DNA of 64,000 nt, taken from NCBI GenBank assembly GCA_017308595.1, contig JAFKER010000006.1:467385-531384 (forward strand), read 5' to 3'. A program made the translations under genes and the position numbers. Below are positions 35,406 to 44,767 of the stretch, piece by piece (the stretch's first letter is position 1; every line of letters starts with the position of its first letter). This DNA is from Afipia sp. (GTDB taxonomy: Bacteria > Pseudomonadota > Alphaproteobacteria > Rhizobiales > Xanthobacteraceae). The notes under the pieces are model-generated. The model was not told where the DNA came from. It did no database searches and saw only the letters and a list, made by a program, of their open reading frames with translations.

Positions 35406-37022
35406 TTATTCCGCCGCGAGCTTGACCTCAGGCGCGGCAGCACGGACATCCGCGTCGACCTGCTTCTCGAACTGCTCGAAGTTCTTCTGGAACATGCCGA
35501 CCAGCGCACGCGCGGTCTTGTCGAACTCGGCCTTGTCCTTCCAGGTGTTGACCGGATCGAGGATGTCGCTCGGCACGCCTTCCAGTGCGGTCGGGACCGC
35601 GAAGCCGAAATACTTGTCGGTGCGGAACTGGGCGTTACGCAGCGAACCGTTCAGCGCAGCGGTCAGCAATGCGCGGGTCACCTTGATCGGCATCCGCGAG
35701 CCGACGCCGTACTTGCCGCCGGTCCAGCCGGTGTTGACCACCCAGCAGTCGACATTGTGCTTGGCGATCAGTTCCTTCAGCAGCTTGCCGTATTCGGCAG
35801 GATCGCGCGGCAGGAACGGCGAGCCGAAGCAGGCCGAGAATTCCGGCACAGGCTCGTTGCCGAGACCGCGCTCGGTGCCTGCCACCTTCGCGGTATAGCC
35901 GGAGAGAAAGTGATACATCGCCTGCGCCGGGGTCAGCTTGGCGATCGGCGGCATCACACCGAACGCGTCGGCGGCAAGCATCACTAGATTCTTCGGATGG
36001 CCGGCGCGGCCGGTACGCGAAGCGTTCGGAATGGCTTCGAGCGGGTACGCAGAACGCGTGTTCTCGGTCTTGGAGCCATCATCAAAATCCGGCTCGCGGG
36101 TGATCGGATCGAGCACCACGTTTTCGAGCACGGCACCGAAGCAGATGCTGGCATCGTAGATCGCAGGCTCTGCTTCGCGCGACAGCTTGATGGTCTTGGC
36201 GTAGCAGCCGCCTTCGAAATTGAAGATACCGTCCGGCCCCCAACCGGTTTCGTCATCGCCGATCAGCGTGCGGTTCGGATCGGCGGAGAGCGTGGTCTTG
36301 CCGGTGCCGGAGAGGCCAAAGAACACCGCGCTGTCGCCGTTCGGGCCGACATTGGCCGAACAGTGCATCGGCATCACGCCCTGCGCAGGCAGGAAGTAGT
36401 TCAGCGTTGTGAACACTGACTTCTTCATTTCGCCGGCATACTGGCTGCCTGCGATCAGAACAATCTTGCGGGTGAAGTCGATGGCGACGACGTTCTCGGA
36501 CTTGCAGCCGTGGCGCTTCGGGTCGGCGCGGAAGCTCGGCAGGTCGATGATGGTCAGTTCCGGCACGAAGCTCGCAAGCTCAGCAGCTTCAGGACGGCGC
36601 AGCAGGGTGCGGATGAACAGCGAGTGCCACGCCATTTCGGTGAACACGCGCGTCTTGATCTGGAATTTCGGATCGGCGCCGCCATAGAGATCCTGCGCGA
36701 AGAGGGTCATGCCTTCGCAGTGCTTGAGGAAATCCTGATACAGGGCATCGAACTGTTCCGGGGTGATGGACTGGTTGCCGCCCCACCACATGGTCTTGTC
36801 GGTGAGTGCATCGCGCACCGTGAACTTGTCCTTCGGCGAGCGGCCGGTGAACACCCCGGTTTCCGCAACGAGCGCGCCGCCAGCGGACAGTTCGGCTTCG
36901 TTGTTGCGCAGCGAATACTCGTAAAGCGGCGCAGTGCCGAGATTCCAGTTCACCTGTTTGAGATTTTTTAAACCGAATTTATCGGCGCCGAAGGCACCGT
37001 TGCGCACACCCGTCTCTTGCAC
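35406..37022 (-). CDS. pckA: Phosphoenolpyruvate carboxykinase (ATP)
   Basis: The 538-residue enzyme converts oxaloacetate and ATP to PEP, the first step of gluconeogenesis from TCA intermediates. Landmarks are [10 protein letters not shown], the kinase-1a loop [14 protein letters not shown], the metal-binding [10 protein letters not shown], and [11 protein letters not shown]. The start is set at GTG 37022, preceded by GGGAGATTCTTAAA, which gives the usual length; the frame is open to TTG 37073 but those 17 codons add nothing conserved. In Hyphomicrobiales pckA often neighbours chvI-chvG, as here with two small genes between. Confidence 0.95.
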   Translation of the reverse strand: MQETGVRNGAFGADKFGLKNLKQVNWNLGTAPLYEYSLRNNEAELSAGGALVAETGVFTGRSPKDKFTVRDALTDKTMWWGGNQSITPEQFDALYQDFLKHCEGMTLFAQDLYGGADPKFQIKTRVFTEMAWHSLFIRTLLRRPEAAELASFVPELTIIDLPSFRADPKRHGCKSENVVAIDFTRKIVLIAGSQYAGEMKKSVFTTLNYFLPAQGVMPMHCSANVGPNGDSAVFFGLSGTGKTTLSADPNRTLIGDDETGWGPDGIFNFEGGCYAKTIKLSREAEPAIYDASICFGAVLENVVLDPITREPDFDDGSKTENTRSAYPLEAIPNASRTGRAGHPKNLVMLAADAFGVMPPIAKLTPAQAMYHFLSGYTAKVAGTERGLGNEPVPEFSACFGSPFLPRDPAEYGKLLKELIAKHNVDCWVVNTGWTGGKYGVGSRMPIKVTRALLTAALNGSLRNAQFRTDKYFGFAVPTALEGVPSDILDPVNTWKDKAEFDKTARALVGMFQKNFEQFEKQVDADVRAAAPEVKLAAE

Positions 37023-37396
37023 TTTAAGAATCTCCCACAAAGACCGCGTATCGTTTTGCGCGGCTGTCGCCAAACGCCCCTGTCGCGGATGCCGGGGATC
37101 ATAGCTCCCGAGCTTCGATCCGGCGACTTATAAGTGCCCAACACGCTGCTTGCCAAGTCGATCCGTCACAATGCGGTAAAGATCCGCAGTCTCGCAAAAA
37201 ACAGATTGAATATCACGGGCTTGGCTGCCGTCCTTTTTTGCTGGGCAACGCCATTTCAGGCTTTCCGCAGTGCGGCATGGACCCCAGGCGCGGCGCGATG
37301 CCGCTGGACCGTCGCCTTGTCGAAGCTATGGCGGGCCGATGTAATCGGGACGGGATTGCGGGCATGTCGCGCGCAACCGTTTGCCGGGGGCATTTC
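37023..37396. other. 374-bp divergent gap between pckA and ridA-like gene
   Basis: The gap should hold the promoters of both genes. It contains an A-run CGCAAAAAACAG (37195-37206) and a T-run CCTTTTTTGC (37231-37240). The ridA frame is open back to 37238, but that peptide has no conserved features. I see no RNA gene or dispersed repeat here. Confidence 0.4.
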
Positions 37397-37846
37397 ATGC
37401 GGATGTGGTCGAGCATTGTTTTGAGTGGTCTGGTTCTGGCTCTCGCGAGCCCTGTCGCTGCGCAGGAAAAGAAAGTGATCTCCACGCCAGATGCACCACA
37501 AGCCATCGGCCCCTATTCGCAGGCCATTCGCGCGGGCAAGACGCTCTACCTCGCAGGACAGATTTCCATCGATCCGAAAACCAAACAGCTCAACACCGGC
37601 ACCATCGAAGAGCAAACCAAGCTCGTGCTCGAGAATCTGAAAGCCGTGCTCGCGGCCGACGGCCTGACTATGGATCACGTCGTTTCAACCAGCGTGTTCC
37701 TGAAAGACTTGAACGAGTTCGCCAAGATGAACGAAGTCTACGGCACCTATTTCAAGAATGCGCCGCCCGCGCGTGCGACTGTCGAGGTCGCGCGCCTTCC
37801 GCGCGATGTGAAGGTGGAAATTTCCGCCATCGCCGTGCATCCCTGA
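37397..37846 (+). CDS. RidA (YjgF/YER057c/UK114) family protein with signal peptide
   Basis: The 149-residue protein has a RidA domain: APQAIGPYSQAIRAGKTLYLAGQI, EEQTKLVLENLKAVL, PARATVEVARLPRDVKVEISAIA, with the active-site Arg and C-terminal Glu in place. Cytoplasmic RidA deaminates reactive enamines and imines. Here residues 1-24 (MRMWSSIVLSGLVLALASPVAAQE) form a clear signal peptide, so the protein should be periplasmic, where the standard substrate pool is not expected. Start ATG 37397 follows GGGGG by a short distance. Confidence 0.88.
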   Translation: MRMWSSIVLSGLVLALASPVAAQEKKVISTPDAPQAIGPYSQAIRAGKTLYLAGQISIDPKTKQLNTGTIEEQTKLVLENLKAVLAADGLTMDHVVSTSVFLKDLNEFAKMNEVYGTYFKNAPPARATVEVARLPRDVKVEISAIAVHP

Positions 37847-37872
37847 CACGGCCGTTGAATGCGGCTTTGAGA

Positions 37873-38604
37873 CTACACCACCGCGCGCGCACGGTCGGCC
37901 AGCGCTTTCAGCGCTTGCCGCAGCGCGCCGGGCTCTGTGACCCGCTGCGGGAAATCAAGGCGCAGCGTGCGCCGGTCGTCCTGCAAATCAAGGCCTTCCG
38001 GATCACATCCGGTGCAGCGCCATGCTCCTTCTGAAGCGCCAAGCAGCTTCACCGCGTAGAGATTCATCGTGTCCATATGATCGGCATTCATATGCGCCAC
38101 GATATCCGGCTCGGCCTCGAGCAACGTCTCTGCCCCGGCGAGATCGGTGAGAAAATCGGTCGGCGCGAGATCGACGATGCGGCCGAACCCGGCCACCAGA
38201 TGCACGCCTTTGGGCTTGATCCGGAAAAACGAGAAATCCTTGAACCCGGCGAAATCCTCGGCGGAGGGATGGGCGGTGAGATAGCGCCGCTTCAACAGGC
38301 CCGCATCGGCTTGCGCCTCCTCAGCGATCCCCCCGAGCATGATGCGCGCGCCTTCCAGCGGATCGCCCGGCACCCGCTCGTCCAGCATCAGCGAGACGCG
38401 CGGATCGGCCAGAATATTCTTGGTGTGAACCGCAAGGCGCGAGATCAGCAGGATCGGCGAGCCGTCCGGCAGCGAGGCAACATTGACCAGCGAGCAGTAG
38501 GGATCGCCGCCGATTGGCATCAGGGTCGCCAACGCGCCCTGGCGGGACCGGGAGAGCAGCGAGCGGGTCAGACGGGCGGGTTTAATGGGTGTCGACGGAT
38601 CCAT
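37873..38604 (-). CDS. HugZ-like pyridoxamine-5'-phosphate oxidase-fold protein with DUF2470
   Basis: The 243-residue protein has an N-terminal split-barrel FMN-binding domain (SRQGALATLMPIGGDPYCSL, HTKNILADPRVSLML) and a C-terminal DUF2470 domain (DIVAHMNADHMDTMNLYA, with the His-Met-Asn-Asp-His pattern). HugZ proteins of this type degrade heme; others have unknown roles. I set the start at ATG 38604 (MDPSTPIKPARLTR); the frame stays open far upstream but runs antisense to chvI. It is divergent from chvI. Confidence 0.88.
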   Translation of the reverse strand: MDPSTPIKPARLTRSLLSRSRQGALATLMPIGGDPYCSLVNVASLPDGSPILLISRLAVHTKNILADPRVSLMLDERVPGDPLEGARIMLGGIAEEAQADAGLLKRRYLTAHPSAEDFAGFKDFSFFRIKPKGVHLVAGFGRIVDLAPTDFLTDLAGAETLLEAEPDIVAHMNADHMDTMNLYAVKLLGASEGAWRCTGCDPEGLDLQDDRRTLRLDFPQRVTEPGALRQALKALADRARAVV

Positions 38605-38847
38605 GGATGGCCTGAAATCATTGGTTAACGGGGCTTTTTTCCGGCGGAAAGGGGTTATTTCGGCGAGTTCCGAGTCTATATAGGGTTTCAGGCAGTGCAA
38701 TTCGCGCACTTTGGGAACCCGGTCACATTTCAGCCCAGCTTGCATTGCTCGTTGGCAATCAGGCCGTCGCCTTATTTCACGGCATCCGGGTTGTCCGGTC
38801 GGTACACAGTCGCCACGCCCACAACACTCGATTTGGAAAGCAGGCTC

Positions 38848-39549
38848 ATGCCCACAATCGCTCTGGTCGATGACGACCGCAACATTCTGACCTCGGTCTC
38901 GATCGCGCTGGAAGCTGAAGGCTACCGGATCATGACCTATACGGATGGCGCGTCGGCTCTCGACGGGTTCAAGACCTCGCCGCCGGATCTCGCGATTCTC
39001 GATATCAAGATGCCGCGCATGGACGGCATGGAAACGCTGCGCCGCCTGCGCCAGAAGTCCGATCTGCCCGTGATCTTCCTCACCTCCAAGGACGAGGAAA
39101 TCGACGAACTGTTCGGCCTCAAGATGGGCGCCGACGATTTCATCCGTAAACCGTTCTCGCAACGCCTGCTGGTGGAGCGCGTCAAGGCCGTACTGCGGCG
39201 CGCTGTCCCGAAGGATCCCGCTGCCGCGCCGAAGGAAATGGACGCCAAGGCGCTGGAGCGCGGCCTGCTGCGCATGGACCCGGAACGTCACACCTGCACC
39301 TGGAAGAACGAGCCGGTCACCCTGACCGTCACCGAGTTCCTGATTCTGCAGGCGTTGGCGACGCGGCCGGGCGTGGTGAAAAGCCGCAACGCTCTGATGG
39401 ATGCGGCCTACGACGATCAGGTCTATGTCGACGACCGCACCATCGACAGCCACATCAAGCGCCTGCGCAAGAAGTTCAAGGCCGCCGACGACGACTTTGA
39501 GATGATCGAAACCCTGTACGGCGTCGGCTATCGCTTCAAGGAAACCTGA
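38848..39549 (+). CDS. chvI: Two-component response regulator ChvI
   Basis: The 233-residue OmpR-type regulator has a receiver domain ([14 protein letters not shown], phosphoacceptor Asp52 in [13 protein letters not shown], conserved Lys in FIRKPFS) and a winged-helix DNA-binding domain ending [11 protein letters not shown]. High similarity to ChvI/ExoR-controlled regulators supports the name. ChvI activates acid-stress, envelope and symbiosis or virulence genes in Hyphomicrobiales. The sensor kinase gene chvG follows after 217 bp that contain a dispersed repeat, so the pair may not be strictly co-transcribed. Confidence 0.93.
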   Translation: MPTIALVDDDRNILTSVSIALEAEGYRIMTYTDGASALDGFKTSPPDLAILDIKMPRMDGMETLRRLRQKSDLPVIFLTSKDEEIDELFGLKMGADDFIRKPFSQRLLVERVKAVLRRAVPKDPAAAPKEMDAKALERGLLRMDPERHTCTWKNEPVTLTVTEFLILQALATRPGVVKSRNALMDAAYDDQVYVDDRTIDSHIKRLRKKFKAADDDFEMIETLYGVGYRFKET

Positions 39550-39570
39550 CGAGACAGGACTTCCGGGCCC

Positions 39571-39663
39571 GTCATCATTGCGAGCGAAGCGAAGCAATCC
39601 AGCTTTCTTCGCGACGGTAAATGGACAGGATTGCTTCGTCGGCTACGCCTCCTCGCAATGACG
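39571..39663. repeat. Dispersed palindromic repeat, family 1, copy 3
   Basis: It runs from GTCATCATTGCGAGCGAAGC to CCTCCTCGCAATGACG. The inner arms GAAGCAATCC and GGATTGCTTC are exact inverse copies, and so are the outer ends. It lies between chvI and chvG, inside what is otherwise a two-gene signalling unit. Confidence 0.85.
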
Positions 39664-39766
39664 ATTCAAGCTGATCTGTCGGCGCTTAGAGCACAATGAC
39701 GGGATGGCGCGGGCGAACGACGTGGTAAGATGGCTCGCGAGATCATAATAACTGGCGGTTCCACCA

Positions 39767-41587
39767 TTGCTTGATCGAACGCAGCCTGATCCTGACGACG
39801 AGGCCGACATCGGTGCGCCGCCGCTTGCGCCGGCTGCCGATGCGCCGTCGGATGCGGAAATCAAGCGCAAGGGCTGGAGTCCGCTCGGACTGATGAAACG
39901 CGCAGGACGCTATCTCGCTGCGCTGACCTTTTCGAGTCTGACGCGCCGCATTGTCGTGCTCAACCTGATCGGCCTGTTCGCGATGCTCGCGGGCATCCTC
40001 TATCTGTCGCAGTTCCGCGCCGGACTGATCGATGCGCGCGCGCAGAGCTTGCTGGTGCAAGCCGAAATTATTTCCGGCGCAATCGCAGCTTCGGCGACCG
40101 TCGAAACCAATGCCATCACTGTTGACCCGGAACGGCTGCTCGATCTCAAGCCCGGTGAAACTTACGGCCCGAGCGACGAAACCCTCGGCAATATCGATTT
40201 CCCGATCAATCCGGAGCGCGTCGCGCCAGTGCTGCGGCGGCTGATTTCACCGACCAAAACGCGCGCGCGCATCTACGACCGCGACGGTGTACTGGTACTC
40301 GACAGCCGCAATCTTTATGGCCGCGGCGATGTGATGCGCTTTGAGCTGGCGCCGCCGACCGCCGAGAAGCCAGGCTTCGCCGAAAAGACCATGATCGCGA
40401 TCCGCACCTGGCTTAATCGCGGTGATCTTCCGCTCTATCGCGAACTCGGTCCGGAGAACGGCAACGGCTACCAGGAAGTGCAGCAGGCGCTGGACGGACG
40501 CAAGGGAAGCATGGTCCGGATCAACGACCGTGGCGAAGTGATCGTTTCGGTGTCCGTTCCCGTGCAGCGTTTTCGCGCCGTGCACGGCGCGCTGATGCTC
40601 TCGACGCAGGGCGACGACATCGACCAGATGGTGACGGCTGAGCGTATCGCCATCCTCAAGGTGTTCGGCATCGCCGCGGGCGTGATGATCCTGCTGTCTT
40701 TGCTGCTCGCCTCGACCATCGCCGGCCCGATGCGCCGCCTTGCCGATAGCGCCGAGCGCGTCCGCCGCCGCATCAAGACGCGCGTGGAGATTCCCGACTT
40801 CACCGCGCGCGGTGACGAGATCGGCCACCTGTCGCGCGCGCTGCGTGACATGACCGATGCTCTGTACAACCGGATCGAAGGCATTGAACGTTTCGCCGCC
40901 GACGTCGCTCACGAACTGAAGAACCCGCTGACTTCGATGCGGTCCGCCGTCGAGACGCTGCCACTGGCGCGCTCCGATGACAGCCGCTCGCGGCTGCTGG
41001 CCGTCATCGAGCATGACGTGCGCCGTCTTGACCGCCTCATCTCGGATATTTCCGACGCCAGCCGTCTCGACGCCGAATTGCAGCGGCAGGACGTCGAGCC
41101 GGTGGACATCCGCCGCCTGCTCAACACGCTGGTGTCGGTCGCCAACGAAACCCAGCATGGCACCGACGTGACCGTGGAAGTCCGTTTCGAGGGCCGCACG
41201 AACGACACGTTCTCCGTGCCGGGACACGACTCGCGGCTCGGCCAGGTGATCGCGAATCTTTTGAGCAACGCGCAGTCGTTCTCGCATCCCGGCAGCAAAG
41301 TGCGGATCGTGTGCCGCCGTCTGAAGTCCGACATCGAAATCGTGATCGATGACGACGGCAACGGCATCCGGCCCGGTGCGCTGGAGAAAATCTTCGAGCG
41401 CTTCTACACCGACCGGCCGCATCAGGGGTTTGGACAGAATTCAGGACTCGGCCTGTCGATCTCCAAGCAGATCGTCGAAGCACATGGCGGCCGCATATGG
41501 GCGGAAAATCGTCCCGGCCCGATCGACGCCGACGGCGACGCCCGCATCGCCGGCGCACGCTTCACGGTTCGGCTGCCCGCAATATGA
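39767..41587 (+). CDS. chvG: Sensor histidine kinase ChvG
   Basis: The 606-residue kinase has an acidic N-terminal tail, a first membrane segment (RRIVVLNLIGLFAMLAGILY), a periplasmic domain of about 240 residues, a second membrane segment (GVMILLSLLLASTIAGP), HAMP, the H-box FAADVAHELKNPL (His382), and an ATPase domain (N box NLLSNAQSFSH, G1 DDDGNGI, G2 GLGLSIS). It phosphorylates ChvI in response to acid or envelope signals, held in check by ExoR in rhizobia. The start TTG 39767 is the first possible after an in-frame stop. Its stop overlaps the hprK ATG. Confidence 0.93.
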   Translation: MLDRTQPDPDDEADIGAPPLAPAADAPSDAEIKRKGWSPLGLMKRAGRYLAALTFSSLTRRIVVLNLIGLFAMLAGILYLSQFRAGLIDARAQSLLVQAEIISGAIAASATVETNAITVDPERLLDLKPGETYGPSDETLGNIDFPINPERVAPVLRRLISPTKTRARIYDRDGVLVLDSRNLYGRGDVMRFELAPPTAEKPGFAEKTMIAIRTWLNRGDLPLYRELGPENGNGYQEVQQALDGRKGSMVRINDRGEVIVSVSVPVQRFRAVHGALMLSTQGDDIDQMVTAERIAILKVFGIAAGVMILLSLLLASTIAGPMRRLADSAERVRRRIKTRVEIPDFTARGDEIGHLSRALRDMTDALYNRIEGIERFAADVAHELKNPLTSMRSAVETLPLARSDDSRSRLLAVIEHDVRRLDRLISDISDASRLDAELQRQDVEPVDIRRLLNTLVSVANETQHGTDVTVEVRFEGRTNDTFSVPGHDSRLGQVIANLLSNAQSFSHPGSKVRIVCRRLKSDIEIVIDDDGNGIRPGALEKIFERFYTDRPHQGFGQNSGLGLSISKQIVEAHGGRIWAENRPGPIDADGDARIAGARFTVRLPAI

Positions 41588-42030
41588 GCGCTGATGAAAC
41601 CGCAAGCGTCCACGCAACCGCGGTGGTGAGCGGCGACCGGGGCATCCTGATTCGTGGCCCGTCCGGTTCCGGAAAATCCCGGCTGGCGCTCGACCTAATC
41701 CTGGCGGGGCGCGCCGGACAAATCCCGCCGGCCCTTCTGATCGGAGACGATCGTGTTCGCCTGACGGTTAATGGCGATGACCTGATCGTGGCGGGCGTCC
41801 CTGAACTGGCCGGAAAAATCGAAATCCGGGGCCTTGGCATCCGGTCCATCGGCTTTGCTCAGCAGGCACCCGTAGCGGTTGTGGTCGATCTTGACTCAGG
41901 CGATGCCGAGCGCTTGCCCGCACCGCAGGCTCTGAAAACGATGCTCTGCGGGCTGGAAATCCCGCGAATCCCGGTGGGCGCGAGTTATGCGGCCCTGCCG
42001 ATAGTGCTTGGATTTCTTACAACAGTTTAA
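41584..42030 (+). CDS. hprK: HPr kinase/phosphorylase, short alphaproteobacterial form
   Basis: The 148-residue protein consists only of the catalytic domain of HprK: Walker A GPSGSGKS (residues 25-32), LLIGDDRVRL and the GLEIPRIPVG segment. Gram-positive HprK has an extra N-terminal domain, absent here as in other alphaproteobacteria. It phosphorylates HPr on a Ser, linking carbon state to the incomplete PTS. Its ATG overlaps the chvG stop (ATGA), so sensor kinase and HprK are translationally coupled. Confidence 0.92.
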   Translation: MSADETASVHATAVVSGDRGILIRGPSGSGKSRLALDLILAGRAGQIPPALLIGDDRVRLTVNGDDLIVAGVPELAGKIEIRGLGIRSIGFAQQAPVAVVVDLDSGDAERLPAPQALKTMLCGLEIPRIPVGASYAALPIVLGFLTTV

Positions 42031-42237
42031 GGTTTCAAAAGCGAACCCGCGACCTTGTGCTGATTGATGAACACCGGCCACTCGCCATATAAGCCTAACC
42101 CCCGCCACTGATGACGGCCAGCGCGGACACCTTTTTTAAGGGGGTACGCGGCAAGATCCCCCCTTGCGCCGGGGCTCTGGATGGTCAACATGTGGCCCTT
42201 TCGTGCGGTGCATCAAAGCGCCCGCGAGGAGTTTTGG

Positions 42238-42639
42238 ATGATTGGTCTGGTACTGGTGACCCACGGGCGTCTCGCCGACGAGTTCAAGGCAGCGCTTGAA
42301 CACGTGATGGGTCCGCAAAAACAAATCGAGTCGATCACGATTGGCGCGGAAGACGATGCCGATCTGTGTCGCAGCGATATCATCGAAGCCGTCAAGCGCG
42401 TGGACAGCGGCGACGGCGTTGCGATTCTCACCGACATGTTCGGCGGCACGCCGTCGAACCTCGCGATTTCGTGCATGAGCCGTCCGAAGGTGGAAGTGCT
42501 GGCGGGCATCAATCTTCCGATGCTGGTCAAGCTCGCCAAGGTGCGCGACGACAAGCCGTTGCCCGACGCTATCGCCGCCGCTCAGGAAGCCGGCCGCAAG
42601 TATGTGACGATCGCCAGCCGGGTGCTCGCCGGAAAATGA
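42238..42639 (+). CDS. PTS EIIA-Man domain protein (regulatory)
   Basis: The 133-residue EIIA of the mannose class carries the phosphorylated His9 in LVTHGRLADEF and the ILTDMFGGTPSNLA segment. No sugar permease is near, so it is a regulatory PTS component receiving phosphate from HPr. GAGGAG at 42225-42230 is a strong ribosome site for ATG 42238. A 207-bp gap separates it from hprK, so it may have its own promoter. Its stop overlaps the HPr ATG. Confidence 0.94.
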   Translation: MIGLVLVTHGRLADEFKAALEHVMGPQKQIESITIGAEDDADLCRSDIIEAVKRVDSGDGVAILTDMFGGTPSNLAISCMSRPKVEVLAGINLPMLVKLAKVRDDKPLPDAIAAAQEAGRKYVTIASRVLAGK

Positions 42640-42950
42640 GCACCGCGCCGGAGCAACAGTCTTCGTCGGCCGGCGTTATCGTCCGAGAACTTCCCATTAT
42701 CAACAAGCGCGGTCTTCATGCGCGCGCCTCTGCGAAATTTGTCCAGACCGCCGAGAAGTTCGACGCCGAACTGACCGTGACGCGCAACGGGGAAAGCGTC
42801 GGCGGCACCTCCATCATGGGCTTGATGATGCTCTCCGCGGGGATCGGCACCACGATCACCGTCGCCGCCAAGGGCCGCGAAGCGCAAGCCGCGATGGACG
42901 CCATCACCGAGCTGCTCGCCAATAAATTCGGCGAAGAAGAAGCGGGTTAG
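42636..42950 (+). CDS. ptsH: Phosphocarrier protein HPr
   Basis: The 104-residue HPr has the active-site His28 in KRGLHARASAKF and the regulatory Ser59 in GGTSIMGLMML, which HprK would phosphorylate. The N-terminal tail of about 13 residues is longer than in E. coli HPr. ATG 42636 overlaps the EIIA stop (ATGA). Together with ChvG and HprK this is the conserved alphaproteobacterial regulatory PTS module; enzyme I (PtsP) must be elsewhere. Confidence 0.95.
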   Translation: MSTAPEQQSSSAGVIVRELPIINKRGLHARASAKFVQTAEKFDAELTVTRNGESVGGTSIMGLMMLSAGIGTTITVAAKGREAQAAMDAITELLANKFGEEEAG

Positions 42951-42958
42951 GCTTTCTT

Positions 42959-43034
42959 CGTCATTGCGAGCGAAGTCAAGCAATCTATCTTTCAGAAACT
43001 GGATTGCTTCGTCGCTGTGCTCATCGCAATGGCG
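42959..43034. repeat. Dispersed palindromic repeat, family 1, copy 4 (shortest)
   Basis: It runs from CGTCATTGCGAGCGAAG to CATCGCAATGGCG with the inner arms AAGCAATC and GGATTGCTTCGTCG. At 76 bp it is the shortest copy and lacks the central spacer. It separates the convergent ptsH and GT39 genes. Confidence 0.8.
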
Positions 43035-43051
43035 GCCGTTAGAGCGACGGC

Positions 43052-44767
43052 CTACTTCTCGTCCTCTTCGTCCGGACGCTCCGGCCCGACGATCCAGATA
43101 TTCCACTTCACTGCGGGACCCGCCTTGCCGTGGAAATAGCGCCGTGATGTGAGATCAAGGCGCTCCGCATTCGCTGCGTTCTCGGCCATCCAGGCTTCGC
43201 ACTTGGACAGTTCGAGGTCCTTGGTGTCGCAGATACCGATGAAGCCAAGCCGCTTCGCCGCGTCGATACTGGTCAGGCCTGAACCCCACACCTCGCGCGG
43301 CGCCAGCGGCGCCGGATGATCGGGGCTGTAGAATGTCAGGGGCTCGGCGACCTCTGTCGTGCCTGCGACCACGGCCCAGCGCCTGTTGAATCGTGCGCGC
43401 CAGGCTTCCGTCAGTTGCAGGGCGAATTCGGACTTCGGCGCAAACGGCACGCCGGCCTCACCATCGCGCCGCACGGTCTGCGCCGCGATGATCGGCGACA
43501 CCAGCAGCATGATCAGCGTGAATGCCAGCCACATGACCATCAGGCGGATCAGCGCCATCTGAGTGACGCGCAGTGTCGGCAAAGCAACGAACGCGAGCGG
43601 CGCCAGGAAGAATAGCGAGATGCCCCAGTCGGTCTTCATGTAGATCCCGAACGTCACGGCAGCCAGCGGCGGCACCACGCCGACAATGATCTGGATGATC
43701 CAGATGTGACGCGCCTGCGTCAGGAACACACCGGAGTTGGAGCCGCGCACCCACGGACGCTTCACCGAAGCAATGAACTCGCGGACAAATCCTCTTCTGC
43801 GCAGCGATTTCCACCACTGCAGCTTCCACGCCAGCGCAATCGCGGCAAACGCCAGCGGGATCAGCAGCAATCCGATGTTGTGCGTGAAGTAGATCCACAC
43901 CAGCCGCAGCGTGGTGAGGAAAGTCCGCCCGCCATACACGTCATCGGCATAAATCAGCGGCAGGAAGTCCACCTGCTTCAACCACCACAGATGCGGCAGC
44001 ATCCCGGCAAAGCACGCGACAAACGCTACCCAGGGCGCAGGCGAACGCAGGAAGCGCATGCGGTCCGGATGAATCAGCGCCGCAAGACCTGCCGCGCCGA
44101 TCATGGTCAGCACCCAGTACTTGGTCATCAGCGCCAGCGCCGCAGCGAGCCCGAGCCAGATGCCCGAGCGCACGGTGCGTTTTTCGAAGGCGTGGAGATA
44201 GGCCAGCACGAACAACGGCAGCGTAACAAGCTGCAGCAGATCGGCGTTGTATTTGTATCCCTTGAAGGTGAAGATCGGATAGAGTGCCAGCATCACCACC
44301 GAAAACATCGCGCGGCGATGATCGACCACGCGCACCGCAATCAGCCAGCAGATCACAAGGCCAAGGCCGGTGACTGTCATTGCCAGCGCGTAGGTCGCCC
44401 AGTCGGTGACCGGGAAAATCCGGAACCAGACGCCCGCGACCCAGCCGGAGAGCGGCGGATGCTTGCCGTATCCGAGCAGGAATTTCTGCCCCCACGCATA
44501 GGCCTCGGCGACATCCATGTGAACGTCTTGCGCGCTCTTGAGCGCGGTGAGGATGATGGTCCAGAGCAGCGTATGGGCGACGGCAAAACCAATGACGAAC
44601 TTGAACGAGGTCGCCGGATCGTGCGCCATGGCCGCAACCCACGCCGCCACGCGGCGGGTGACCGGCACATGGCGCAGGCGCGCGTTCTGGCGGGATCGCA
44701 AGCCGGTGCGGGGGCCGGGATTCCTGCCGGTTCGGCGCTCGATCTCGCTCGAAGAAACATCGGACAT
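43052..44767 (-). CDS. GT39-type membrane glycosyltransferase (ArnT/PMT-like)
   Basis: The 571-residue protein has about 11 hydrophobic segments. After the first comes the extracytoplasmic loop DVHMDVAEAYAWGQKFLLGYGKHPPLSGW, with the acidic residues and HPPL motif of GT39/ArnT-like polyprenyl-phosphate-sugar transferases. The C-terminal part (about 440-571) is soluble and acidic at its end (PDEEDEK). It probably moves a sugar from a lipid carrier to lipid A, a polysaccharide or a protein. ATG 44767 is preferred over TTG 44776. Confidence 0.87.
   Translation of the reverse strand: MSDVSSSEIERRTGRNPGPRTGLRSRQNARLRHVPVTRRVAAWVAAMAHDPATSFKFVIGFAVAHTLLWTIILTALKSAQDVHMDVAEAYAWGQKFLLGYGKHPPLSGWVAGVWFRIFPVTDWATYALAMTVTGLGLVICWLIAVRVVDHRRAMFSVVMLALYPIFTFKGYKYNADLLQLVTLPLFVLAYLHAFEKRTVRSGIWLGLAAALALMTKYWVLTMIGAAGLAALIHPDRMRFLRSPAPWVAFVACFAGMLPHLWWLKQVDFLPLIYADDVYGGRTFLTTLRLVWIYFTHNIGLLLIPLAFAAIALAWKLQWWKSLRRRGFVREFIASVKRPWVRGSNSGVFLTQARHIWIIQIIVGVVPPLAAVTFGIYMKTDWGISLFFLAPLAFVALPTLRVTQMALIRLMVMWLAFTLIMLLVSPIIAAQTVRRDGEAGVPFAPKSEFALQLTEAWRARFNRRWAVVAGTTEVAEPLTFYSPDHPAPLAPREVWGSGLTSIDAAKRLGFIGICDTKDLELSKCEAWMAENAANAERLDLTSRRYFHGKAGPAVKWNIWIVGPERPDEEDEK

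Noticed and set aside
38605-39597. Upstream continuation of the HugZ-like frame through the chvI gene.
   Set aside because: It runs antisense to the receiver and DNA-binding domains of ChvI and has no homology; the HugZ-like protein begins naturally at 38604.
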